Below are positions 1-8,207 of a stretch of DNA of 64,000 nucleotides, one piece after another; the stretch's first letter is position 1, and every line of letters starts with the position of its first letter. The stretch lies in assembly GCA_020633235.1 (NCBI GenBank), contig JACKEA010000004.1, positions 868,001-932,000 of the forward strand. Direction: 5' to 3'. Position numbers and translations under genes: made by a program. The DNA is from Polyangiaceae bacterium (GTDB taxonomy: Bacteria; Myxococcota_A; Polyangia; Polyangiales; Polyangiaceae). Under the pieces are notes generated by a model. That model saw only the letters and a program-made list of their open reading frames with translations. It had not been told where the DNA came from and did not search any database.

Positions 1-67
1 GTGATGGATGACGCTCACATCAGACCAACGGTCGCGTCGCGACCCCTCGATCGACAGGAGGCCCCCC

Positions 68-511
68 ATGGCCGAAGATACCCGTGCTGGCGTTCTCGAC
101 GAGCATCGTCGGATCACCAACGTCCTCCAGCGTATCGAGCAGTGGGTGGTCGATCCGAAGACCGGCGCGGGCTGGACGGGGGAGCTCGGCGGCATGCTCG
201 AGGAGCTGCAAGGCTTGCTCAAGGAGCACTTTGGGGGTGAGGCCGAGGCCAAGCTGTTCGAGCAGACCATCGCGTCCGCTCCACACCTCACGGCGCAGCT
301 CACCAAGCTCGCCAAGGAGCACTCCCAGATCCTCGCGGCGTTCCGCGCAGCCTTCGAGCAGGCGCAGACTCTGGACGCCGCCAAGGAGCAAGAAGTGCGC
401 GGTCTGCAGCGCAAGGTCCAGCTCGCCCTCGCGACGCTCCGGCGTCACGAGTCGGAAGAGAACGAGATCATCATGCGCGCCTACTGGGAAGACATGGGAG
501 GCGGCGACTGA
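68..511 (+). CDS. Hemerythrin-like HHE-domain protein
   Basis: The 147-aa protein is a single four-helix hemerythrin-like domain that would bind a di-iron centre and sense or carry O2, NO or iron. Candidate ligands are visible in order: His13 (DEH), His54 and Glu58 (KEHFGGE), His85 (KEHSQ), His127 and Glu131 (RRHESEE). ATG 68 is chosen because AGGAGG lies directly upstream at 56-61. An in-frame start near position 8 would add 20 residues that do not look native. It stands about 190 bases before the oxygen-sensitive KorAB/Rnf cluster, so a role in oxygen protection or sensing is a reasonable inference but is not shown. The fold call is firm; the ligand and function are not. Confidence 0.85.
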   Translation: MAEDTRAGVLDEHRRITNVLQRIEQWVVDPKTGAGWTGELGGMLEELQGLLKEHFGGEAEAKLFEQTIASAPHLTAQLTKLAKEHSQILAAFRAAFEQAQTLDAAKEQEVRGLQRKVQLALATLRRHESEENEIIMRAYWEDMGGGD

Positions 512-571
512 TCGCTGGTACGCGTCTCGCATAGAGGCGCCGTAACGTCACCCTAGGTCACCAAGATCTCC

Positions 572-618
572 GCGGCCTGCGGGCGCTCTGACAGGCCGCA
601 ATCGCGCAATCGTTGCGC
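572..618. promoter_or_regulatory. Two inverted repeats before korA
   Basis: GCGGCCTG (572-579) and CAGGCCGC (592-599) form an 8-bp stem with a 12-base loop. Just after it, GCGCAA-TCG-TTGCGC (604-618) is a perfect 6-bp palindrome with a 3-base centre. Neither has a U-tract, so the first is a weak terminator for the hemerythrin gene at best. The second looks more like a regulator site for the korA promoter region. No convincing -35/-10 pair was found between 512 and 705. Confidence 0.35.
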
Positions 619-705
619 TAGCTCACTTCCGGCACGCAGACGCCGCGCCGACAGGTGGGCTGCAACCTGAGTTCGAAATTTACTGCAAATCGAGAGGTTT
701 CCGCG

Positions 706-2619
706 ATGACCACCACAGCCGCCGGTCACACCGAGCCGCAAAATCAGGCCCCCCCCAGGAAAACCGCCGCCGAGGTGAAGGTCGTGGACCAACACGTCGT
801 CGAGATCGTGTGTGATTCCGGGGAGGGCGCCCAGACCGCGGGTCAGCTGTTCGGAACCATCAGCGCAAAAATGGGCAACGGCGTGTGGACGGTGGAGATC
901 ATCCCCGCCGAAATCGAGCCGCCCCATCGTTCTCGGTCCGGCGCCAGCGGTAACCGCATCCGCCTCGGCGGCTCCGAGATCACGAACATGGGTGACGAGG
1001 CCGACGTCGTCATCGCGTTCAACGAGCAGGTGCTCTACAGCCGCATCGACCTCGGCGCGCTCCGCCCCGGCACCATCATCTTCCTCGAGAACAAGTGGGC
1101 GCAGGATCCGCAGGAATCCATCCGCCAGGAGTATGCGGATGCCCTCGCCGACTTCCGGGAGCGCGGCTACGTCGTGCGCGAGGTCGCGATGGAGACCGAG
1201 TGTCTGAAGGTCGTGGCCGACGCCCGCCGCGGCAAGAACATGTGGGCGCTCGGCCTGCTCTGCGCGCTGTACGGGCAGGACGTGGAGCGGGTCCTCGACG
1301 AGGTCACCCGCAAGTTCAAGAAGAAGGGCGAGAAGGTCATCGCCGCCAATATTGCGCTGGTGAAGGGTGGCTACGAATGGGCGGACCAGAACCTGGACGT
1401 CCGCTACCAGGTGCCCCCCCGCCAGACCAGCCAAGAGCTGGTGGTCATGAACGGTAACCAGGCGGCAGCGCTCGGGATTCTGGCGGCCGGCATCGAGCTC
1501 TGCTCGATGTACCCGATCACCCCGGCGACCAGCGTGACCCACTACCTGGCGGCGGCCATGCACAAGACCGGTGGCTTCATCCACCAGGCCGAGGACGAAA
1601 TTGCTGCGATCGGATTTGCCATCGGCGCATCTTATGCGGGCAAGACGAGCGTCACGGTGACTTCCGGTCCGGGCCTTGCCCTGAAGACCGAGTTCATCGG
1701 GCTCGCGGTGATGGCCGAGGTCCCGCTCGTGATCGTCAACGTCCAGCGCGGTGGCCCCTCGACGGGTCTGCCGACCCGGGTCGAGCAAGGCGACCTGCTG
1801 GCGGCCCTGTACGGCGAGACGGGAGACGCTCCCAAGATCGTGATGGCGCCCAGCACCATTCCCGAGTGTTTCCATTTCGTCATCACGGCGCGGAAGCTCG
1901 CGGAAGCGTTCCGCGGCCCGGTGATCGTGCTGACGGACGCGAACTTGGCGACGGGCCAACAGCCCTTCCCCCGCCCGGTGGTGCAAGAGGAGTGGCTCGC
2001 GCCCCCCATCGACCAGTCGGACTGGGACAAGGACGTGCCGGCCTACGCTTGGGATCCGGAAACGGGTGCCTCGGCGCGGCCCATCCCTGGTCAGCGCGGC
2101 GGTGAGTACGTGCTCACGGGTCTGGCGCACGACGAGCGCAGCAAGGTGGCGTACGAGTCGGCCATCAACCAGCGCTCGATGGAGATGCGCAGCCGCAAGC
2201 TCGCCGTGCTGCAGCAGAGCCTGAAGCCACCGAAGGTGTACGGCGATCAAGAAGGCGACCTGCTCGTCGTGAACTGGGGCTCGGCCCGCGGCGCAGTGGA
2301 GGAAGCGGTCGATCGCGTGCGCGCCGACGGTAAGAAGGTCGGCTCCGTGACGCTGCGCTTCTTGCAGCCCCTCGAGCCCGGGCTCGAGGAGATCTTCAAG
2401 AAGTTCAAGAAAGTGATGACGGTGGAGATCAACTACAGCGACGAGACCACCATGCCGTACATCACGCACGAGAATCGGCGCTACTCGCAGCTCGCTTGGT
2501 ACCTGCGAGCTCGAACGTTGGTCGACATCGACTGTTGGTCGCGCGTTCCCGGCATCCCGCTGCCGCCAGGAATGATCGAGGCGGAGCTGCGGCGGCGACT
2601 TTCAAACGGCGCGCACTGA
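706..2619 (+). CDS. korA: 2-oxoacid:ferredoxin oxidoreductase, fused gamma-alpha subunit (KorA type)
   Basis: A 637-aa fused gamma-alpha subunit of a thiamine-dependent oxidoreductase that decarboxylates a 2-oxoacid (2-oxoglutarate in the KorAB family) to its acyl-CoA and reduces ferredoxin. The gamma domain occupies roughly residues 25-190. The alpha domain begins near 245 and carries the intact YPITPATS motif at about 269 that positions the thiamine pyrimidine, followed by the SGPG loop and the QRGGPSTG/PTR segment typical of KorA. Start ATG 706 has GAGAGG upstream; an in-frame GTG at 655 has no such site. korB follows after 16 bases. The exact substrate cannot be read from sequence; 2-oxoglutarate is the best guess. 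Confidence 0.93.
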   Translation: MTTTAAGHTEPQNQAPPRKTAAEVKVVDQHVVEIVCDSGEGAQTAGQLFGTISAKMGNGVWTVEIIPAEIEPPHRSRSGASGNRIRLGGSEITNMGDEADVVIAFNEQVLYSRIDLGALRPGTIIFLENKWAQDPQESIRQEYADALADFRERGYVVREVAMETECLKVVADARRGKNMWALGLLCALYGQDVERVLDEVTRKFKKKGEKVIAANIALVKGGYEWADQNLDVRYQVPPRQTSQELVVMNGNQAAALGILAAGIELCSMYPITPATSVTHYLAAAMHKTGGFIHQAEDEIAAIGFAIGASYAGKTSVTVTSGPGLALKTEFIGLAVMAEVPLVIVNVQRGGPSTGLPTRVEQGDLLAALYGETGDAPKIVMAPSTIPECFHFVITARKLAEAFRGPVIVLTDANLATGQQPFPRPVVQEEWLAPPIDQSDWDKDVPAYAWDPETGASARPIPGQRGGEYVLTGLAHDERSKVAYESAINQRSMEMRSRKLAVLQQSLKPPKVYGDQEGDLLVVNWGSARGAVEEAVDRVRADGKKVGSVTLRFLQPLEPGLEEIFKKFKKVMTVEINYSDETTMPYITHENRRYSQLAWYLRARTLVDIDCWSRVPGIPLPPGMIEAELRRRLSNGAH

Positions 2620-2635
2620 CAAGGAGTCAAGAGAG

Positions 2636-3589
2636 ATGTACGGCCTGAAGCTCGATTGGGTTTGTGAGCTGCCTCCGCGACACTTCGTCCTGGAGGACTA
2701 CGAAGGTGCGACTCCGCGCTGGTGTCCGGGTTGCGGCGATCACGCCGTGCTCACGGCGGTGCAGAAGCTGGTTCGTGACGAGCAGTTGCCACCCGAGAAG
2801 ATTGCGATGGTGAGCGGTATCGGCTGCTCCAGTCGCTTCCCGCACTACATGAAGACCTACGGTTTCCACGGTCTGCACGGTCGTGCGCTGCCGGTGGCCT
2901 GTGGCGTGCGCTCACGGCGTCCGGACTTGCACGTGTTCGTGTCGACGGGCGACGGCGACTGCTGTGCCATCGGTACCGGTCACTGGATCCACGCCATTCG
3001 CTACAACATGAAGATGACCGTGATGATGTTCGATAACAACATCTACGGTCTCACCAAGATGCAGACTTCGCCCACCACCCGCGAGGGGTGGGCGTCGAAC
3101 ACGCATCCCGGCGGCGCGCCGCTCAGCCCGCTCAATCCACTGAGTGTGATCCTGGGCATCACCAACGCGTCGTTCTTGGCGCAGACGGTCGACTGGAACC
3201 CCGCTCACGTGATGGCCACGCTGAAGATGGCCTACCATCACGAGGGCCTTTCCTTCGTGCGCATCCTGCAGCGTTGCCCGCACTACATGGATCACGTGTG
3301 GGACGAAGTTCAGGACGATCCTTCGAAGCTCTTGCTGCTCGAGCACGAAAACGGCATTCCCCTCGACCCGAGCCTCAAACGTCTGTTCCCGAACTCCACG
3401 ACGCACGACCCGTCGAATCTCTCCGCGGCGCGCGACTTCGCCAGCGACGACAACGCGATCCCGATCGGCCTGCTGTATCGGAATGACGCTGCTCAGCGCT
3501 ACGACCTGATGTCCGCCCAAGGCATCGGGACTCCTCCCGAAATGCGGATGAAGGCCGTCCAGGCCGAAATCGATCGCTTCCAAATCTGA
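2636..3589 (+). CDS. korB: 2-oxoacid:ferredoxin oxidoreductase beta subunit (KorB type)
   Basis: The 317-aa beta subunit holds the thiamine diphosphate/Mg site: GDGD at 105-108 and NNIYGLTK at 134-141 match the KorB consensus. Cys30 and Cys33 (CPGCG), Cys64 (GIGC) and a later Cys in QRCPHY are the likely ligands of the single [4Fe-4S] cluster known in this subunit family. AAGGAG sits 9 bases before ATG 2636. There is no separate ferredoxin (delta) subunit gene, so electrons must leave to another carrier. The two Fe-S proteins encoded next (3608-7357 and 8204-12541) are the obvious candidates. The subunit call is firm. Confidence 0.95.
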   Translation: MYGLKLDWVCELPPRHFVLEDYEGATPRWCPGCGDHAVLTAVQKLVRDEQLPPEKIAMVSGIGCSSRFPHYMKTYGFHGLHGRALPVACGVRSRRPDLHVFVSTGDGDCCAIGTGHWIHAIRYNMKMTVMMFDNNIYGLTKMQTSPTTREGWASNTHPGGAPLSPLNPLSVILGITNASFLAQTVDWNPAHVMATLKMAYHHEGLSFVRILQRCPHYMDHVWDEVQDDPSKLLLLEHENGIPLDPSLKRLFPNSTTHDPSNLSAARDFASDDNAIPIGLLYRNDAAQRYDLMSAQGIGTPPEMRMKAVQAEIDRFQI

Positions 3590-3607
3590 GCACAAGGACG
3601 AAATGTG

Positions 3608-6600
3608 ATGTTGGTTCCACCGCGCGAGGAAAGAGGGGGCGCGGAACCCGTGGCAGAGTCCGGGGGCTCCCCGGAGAAGGGTTATCGTGTCTCGGACGGC
3701 GTCGCCGTGATCGAGGCCACGGAGCGCGCCATCGTGGGCGCGGGCGCCGTGGCCTCGGCGGCGGAAGCCGAGGGGCTCGCGCTGTCCGGACACCGGGCGG
3801 CGCGTTTGCTTTCGGGGACGGTTCCCACTGCGGTTCCGGCTGCCGCCTGGGTGCTGCACAAGAGTGGCGCGCCGGGCTGGTTCGGTGCGTTCACGCTCTC
3901 CGCGGTGGACGGCCAAGAGGCCGCGGACCACTGCTTGATCGCCCAGCTCGCTGCAGCGATGAGCGGGCAAGCCGGGCAGTGCGTGGTGGGCACGGAGCTG
4001 TCCGAACGCCCTTGGCTGTGGCAGCCGCTCACCGCCCAGGCGATCGACAAAGCGCTTGCCGGCGCAACTGCCGGCAACGACGCCATCGCGTCGGTGCTGT
4101 CCAGCGCTTTCGCTCGCGTGAGCGAGGCGACGGGACGGCGCCACTCGCCGATCGCAGGGTATCGCCTGGACGACGCGGAGATCGTGCTCCTGGCGCACGG
4201 CTCCGAGCGCGAGCACGGCGTTCGCATCGTGGACGCGTTGCGCCGCCAAGGCGTGGCGGCCGGGCTCCTGGGCGTGGTGCAGCTGCGCCCGTTGCCGCAT
4301 GCCGACATTACCGCGGTGCTTTCGGGGAAGAAGCGCGTGTTGCTCCTTTCCGAGAGCGCCGAGCTGGCCGACGGCCAGGCGCTGGAGCGCGTTGCGGCGG
4401 AGCTTTCTGCGGTGCAGCAGGCGCTGGGTCTCGAGCAAAGAACCGACACCGATCCTGCGGCCAAGAGCCTGGTAGTGGGCGTCGCGCCCGCCGGGCCTCG
4501 CGCCCACGAGCTCTTGCACGCTGCGGCGGAGCGCTTGGGAGGATTGGCGCCGCTCGCTGTCTGGAATGCCGGCTCCCCGCGGGTGGCAGCGCTGGGCCTG
4601 GGCTCCCGCGTGCCGTTGACCAGCGGCGCGCCCCTCGACCTCGCGTTCTTGGCGCATCCCTCGCTCTTGGATGGGCGCCTCGGTTTGCGGGAGAACGCCG
4701 CCGTCGTGGTGGCCGCGGAAGCCGCGGCGCCGGAGGACGTGTGGCACATGCTGTCGCCCGGCCAGCGCGCGCTGGTCGGCGACAAGAAGCTGTCGCTCTT
4801 CTGGTTCGATCCGCGTTCGTCGTTGTCGTCTCCCAGCGCTTCTTGGGATTCGCTGGTCGCGGTGGTGTTGGAAGGGCTGTCGCCCCTGCTTTCGCGCTTG
4901 GGCCTCAGCTGGCGCAGCGTGGGCAAGGCGCGCTTGGTCCGCATCGATCCGCGAGCGGCGGATGCCAGACGCCCGAGCGAGGTGAGCTTCGCGCCGCCGC
5001 GGGAGCTGCCGCTGTTGCCCAAGCCGGACAAGTCCGCGAGGCCCGAGTGGCAGAGCGCGCTCCGCCGCTTCCACGCCACGGGGGAAGGCGCCGCGGGAGC
5101 TGCCGCGCTGTTGCCGTTGGCTCCGGCCGCAGCCACCTCGCTGGTGCGGACGGAAGCCAGCAGCTACCCGCTCCTGGTCGTCGACGGAGAGCCCACCACC
5201 ATCTCGCCTCTCGAGGACGTGATTCGCTCGGCGCTGGGCGCCCTGGAAGACGCGCCCACCATCGTGCCGGATCACGTGCGCCGCCTGGTGAACGTGTTCA
5301 CTCAGGTGGTGGACGGCGCGGCGGTGCTGGGAGACGTCATCGACACCGCCTTCGCGGAGTTCGAGGCGCAGCTGTCTCTCAGCGAAAAGGCGCTCAAGGC
5401 ACTGCGACGCGATCTGCGAGAGCTGCGCCCCGCGCTGCCCGCGGAGGCTCGCATCCTCACGTTGGGAGATCGCGCCCACGTCGAGATGTACGCCGCGGTG
5501 GTGTTGCCTGCGCGGCGGCGCCTCCGCGCGGAGCTGATCGCCGACGCACGCCGTCTGCGCCAGCACCTGCTCGACATGCTGGCGGTGGACGCCAGCCACT
5601 CCGCGGACGCCCACTCTCCCGAGCAGGTCCAGAAGAGCCTGGGAGAGATGGACTTCCTGGACACGGCGGCCCTGACTCGTGCTCTCGGCAAGCGCCCGGG
5701 CCCCAAGCGCATGCCGGAGGATCGGCGTCGCCGCATCCAGAAGTCCGTCGACGACATGGCGCGCTTCTTGGCGACCGCCGACGACACGCCGGAGCTCTTG
5801 ATGGTCTCGCCGCGTGCCTTCGATCTGTCCGTATCCGGCGCCAAGGTCGTGGTGCACGACGATCCCCTCGGCGTCGCCGCGGGCCTCTTCGAAGGGCTGG
5901 CTCAGCAGGTGACCGCAGCGTTGGTCGCCGTGCGGGTGGCACGCTTGGAGGTAGAAGCGCGCTACAACGCCGAGCTACACGATCCGGTGCTGGCGGAGCT
6001 CGATTGGCGCCGACTGGATGCCGAGGAGCTGCTGCTCATTCCACCGGTGTTGGCGGTAGAGACGGCAGAGAACGTGTGGCATTCGTCGCAACGCTCGCTC
6101 TCCGAGATCCTCACCAGCGGACGCCCCATCCACGTGATTGTGGAGGAGGATTTTGGGGTTGGCTCGGCGCGAAACCCGGCCGGGCTCGGCTATCTCTTGG
6201 TGGCCCACCACGAAGCGTTCGTGGCCCAGACGTCCCTGGCACGTCCGGCGCACTTCACGGAGTGCTTGCGCTCGATGGCGAAGGCGTCGCGCCCAGCGGT
6301 GACAGTCGTGGCACCGAGCCCCGGAGACGGCCCCATGCCGGCATGGCTCCGTCTCGCCGCGGCTCACGAGGGTCGCGTGCTGCCGTGCTTCCGCTTCGAT
6401 CCGGAGGCAGGGCTGTCCTTTGCGGAGAGCTTCGACATCGAGGCCAACGTGGCTCCGGAACAGACCTGGCCGCTGCATACCATCGATGCAATGGACGAAA
6501 AGGGTGAGCGCCAGAGCATCGAGGAGAGCTTCACCTTCGCCCACGCGGCGGCCCTGGAGCTCGAGTACCGCAAGCAATTCTGGCTGATCCCGACGGAAGC

Positions 6601-7357
6601 GTGGAACGACGAGCAAATCCCGCTCGCAGAGTACGTGGACACGCTGCTCCACGCGGAGACGCCCAAGGTGCCCTTCGTGTGGATCACGGACGAGCAGGGC
6701 AACCTCGCTCGCGCCATCGTGACCCGCGACCTCACCCTGCAGAGCCACGAGCGCATGCGCCTGTGGCGGACCTTTGCGGAGCTGGGCGGCGTGCGCAACG
6801 CGCACGCCGAGCGCGCGGCAGAAGCGGCCCGAGCCGCGGCCCAAGCCGAAGGCGCTGCGGAGCGAGAAGAGCTCGAAGCCGCCCATGGCGCGGAAGTGGA
6901 GCGTGTTCGCAACGAGACGGCGACGGAAGCCCTGGAACGCCTGGCCCAAGCGCTGATGAACCCCGGCGCCCTGAGCCTGGCTCAGGGTGCGGCGGCCGCC
7001 CCGGCGCCGCGGCCGGCGCCCACTGCGGCGGAGCCCGAGCCGGCGGCAGAAGCCGCTGCCCCGGAGCCCGCCGCGCCTCCGGTGGAGGAAGAAGAAGAGA
7101 GCGTCTCTTTCTCCGATCCCTTCATCGACACGCCGCTATGCACCACCTGCAACGAGTGCACGAACCTGAATCCGCAGATGTTCAAGTACAACGCCGACAA
7201 GCAGGCGTTCTTGGCGGACGCGAAGGCGGGTACGTTCCTGCAGTTGGTGACGGCGGCGGAGAAGTGCCCTGCTTCGTGCATTCACCCCGGTGAGCCCCGA
7301 AAGGACGACTCCACCGTGACAGAAGAACTGGTCGCCCGAGCCCAGCGCTTCAACTGA
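3608..7357 (+). CDS. Giant PFOR-like protein without thiamine site, C-terminal [4Fe-4S] ferredoxin domain
   Basis: A 1249-aa protein not matching a named family directly. Residues about 170-260 (GYRLDDAEIVLLAHGS and on) resemble the PFOR domain II strand pattern, followed by a gamma-like segment ending in GLGSR. A helical middle (about 520-780) precedes a stretch near 830-1000 that resembles the second half of the PFOR thiamine domain (LLVAHHEAFVAQ). No YPITP and no GDG..N motif exists, so thiamine catalysis is unlikely. After a coiled coil (about 1060-1125) and a Pro/Ala/Glu linker, Cys1178, 1181, 1184 and 1220 form one ferredoxin-like [4Fe-4S] site. Its C-terminal half is paralogous to the protein at 8204-12541. 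Start ATG 3608 follows AAGGA; a GTG lies directly before. Inferred role: electron carrier between KorAB and Rnf. Confidence 0.75.
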   Translation: MLVPPREERGGAEPVAESGGSPEKGYRVSDGVAVIEATERAIVGAGAVASAAEAEGLALSGHRAARLLSGTVPTAVPAAAWVLHKSGAPGWFGAFTLSAVDGQEAADHCLIAQLAAAMSGQAGQCVVGTELSERPWLWQPLTAQAIDKALAGATAGNDAIASVLSSAFARVSEATGRRHSPIAGYRLDDAEIVLLAHGSEREHGVRIVDALRRQGVAAGLLGVVQLRPLPHADITAVLSGKKRVLLLSESAELADGQALERVAAELSAVQQALGLEQRTDTDPAAKSLVVGVAPAGPRAHELLHAAAERLGGLAPLAVWNAGSPRVAALGLGSRVPLTSGAPLDLAFLAHPSLLDGRLGLRENAAVVVAAEAAAPEDVWHMLSPGQRALVGDKKLSLFWFDPRSSLSSPSASWDSLVAVVLEGLSPLLSRLGLSWRSVGKARLVRIDPRAADARRPSEVSFAPPRELPLLPKPDKSARPEWQSALRRFHATGEGAAGAAALLPLAPAAATSLVRTEASSYPLLVVDGEPTTISPLEDVIRSALGALEDAPTIVPDHVRRLVNVFTQVVDGAAVLGDVIDTAFAEFEAQLSLSEKALKALRRDLRELRPALPAEARILTLGDRAHVEMYAAVVLPARRRLRAELIADARRLRQHLLDMLAVDASHSADAHSPEQVQKSLGEMDFLDTAALTRALGKRPGPKRMPEDRRRRIQKSVDDMARFLATADDTPELLMVSPRAFDLSVSGAKVVVHDDPLGVAAGLFEGLAQQVTAALVAVRVARLEVEARYNAELHDPVLAELDWRRLDAEELLLIPPVLAVETAENVWHSSQRSLSEILTSGRPIHVIVEEDFGVGSARNPAGLGYLLVAHHEAFVAQTSLARPAHFTECLRSMAKASRPAVTVVAPSPGDGPMPAWLRLAAAHEGRVLPCFRFDPEAGLSFAESFDIEANVAPEQTWPLHTIDAMDEKGERQSIEESFTFAHAAALELEYRKQFWLIPTEAWNDEQIPLAEYVDTLLHAETPKVPFVWITDEQGNLARAIVTRDLTLQSHERMRLWRTFAELGGVRNAHAERAAEAARAAAQAEGAAEREELEAAHGAEVERVRNETATEALERLAQALMNPGALSLAQGAAAAPAPRPAPTAAEPEPAAEAAAPEPAAPPVEEEEESVSFSDPFIDTPLCTTCNECTNLNPQMFKYNADKQAFLADAKAGTFLQLVTAAEKCPASCIHPGEPRKDDSTVTEELVARAQRFN

Positions 7358-7370
7358 ACGGAGCGACGAC

Positions 7371-8207
7371 GTGCTGCTGAACGAGATCTTGACCGCTGGG
7401 GGGATCATGTTCGGCGTCGCTTTGACGTTCGGCGTGATCCTCGCGATCGCGAATCGTAAGTTGCGCGTCGAGGAGGACCCTCGCATCGACGACGTGGAAG
7501 GGATGCTGCCGGGCTCCAACTGCGGCGCGTGCGGCCAGCCGGGCTGCCGGGCGTTCGCCGAACAGGTGGTGGCCGGCAGCCAGCAACCCAGCGGCTGCAC
7601 CGTGAGCAGCCCCGAGGGCATCACGGCCATCGCCTCCTACCTGGGCGTGGAGGCGGGCGAGCGCGACAAGCGCGTCGCCCGCCTGCACTGCGCCGGGGGC
7701 AAGTCTTCGGTCCGCCGTCTCGCGGACTACGATGGCATTCGTTCCTGCCGGGCCGCCTTCGTGGTGAACGGCGGTGGCCGGGCCTGCGCTTGGGGCTGCT
7801 TGGGGCTCGCGGACTGCGAGAAATCTTGCACCTTCGACGCCATCGCCATGAACGACGAAGACCTTCCCGTCGTGGACGTGGACCTGTGCACGGCGTGCGG
7901 CGATTGCGTGGACGCGTGCCCGTTGGATCTCTTCACTATCGAGCCGCTGAGGAACGAGGTCGTGGTTCAGTGCAACAGCCCACTCGCCGGACCGGCGGCT
8001 ACGGCGGCATGCACCGTGGCCTGTGACGCATGCGGGCGCTGTGCGTTGGACGCTCCGGACGGCGCCATCGTGATGAAGGGTGGGCTTCCGAGCATCGTGC
8101 AGCCCGTGAAGGTGGACGTGAGCTGCACCCTGCGCTGTCCCACGGGCGCAATCCAAGCGGTGCCGGGCAATCAGTTTCAGCGAAGAAAGCTCAAGGTAGT
8201 GGCATGA
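7371..8207 (+). CDS. rnfB: Rnf complex subunit RnfB (ferredoxin-binding Fe-S subunit)
   Basis: The 278-aa entry subunit of the Rnf complex takes electrons from reduced ferredoxin. It starts with a membrane helix (residues about 6-26), then the hallmark CGACGQPGC...C four-Cys cluster domain, and then a long ferredoxin-like part with CxxCxxC groups (ACAWGCLGLADCEKSC, LCTACGDCVDACP, ACDACGRC, SCTLRCP). This matches the long RnfB type carrying several [4Fe-4S] clusters. GTG 7371 has GGAG eight bases upstream; no ATG fits. It sits 13 bases after the first giant PFOR-like gene and overlaps the second giant by ATGA, so all three are surely co-translated. Confidence 0.93.
   Translation: MLLNEILTAGGIMFGVALTFGVILAIANRKLRVEEDPRIDDVEGMLPGSNCGACGQPGCRAFAEQVVAGSQQPSGCTVSSPEGITAIASYLGVEAGERDKRVARLHCAGGKSSVRRLADYDGIRSCRAAFVVNGGGRACAWGCLGLADCEKSCTFDAIAMNDEDLPVVDVDLCTACGDCVDACPLDLFTIEPLRNEVVVQCNSPLAGPAATAACTVACDACGRCALDAPDGAIVMKGGLPSIVQPVKVDVSCTLRCPTGAIQAVPGNQFQRRKLKVVA

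Noticed and set aside
572..599. Rho-independent terminator after the hemerythrin gene
   Set aside because: The stem is good but there is no run of T after it, so it is listed only as an inverted repeat.
553..2469. Long open frame on the minus strand opposite korA
   Set aside because: It mirrors the third-base GC pattern of korA, has no family motif and no ribosome site. The same holds for the long minus-strand frames opposite 2912-5857, 9068-12394 and 12661-13812.
3605..3640. GTTGGTTCCACCGCGCGAGG near the start of the first giant gene as a repeat copy
   Set aside because: Only the left half resembles the repeat and it is coding.
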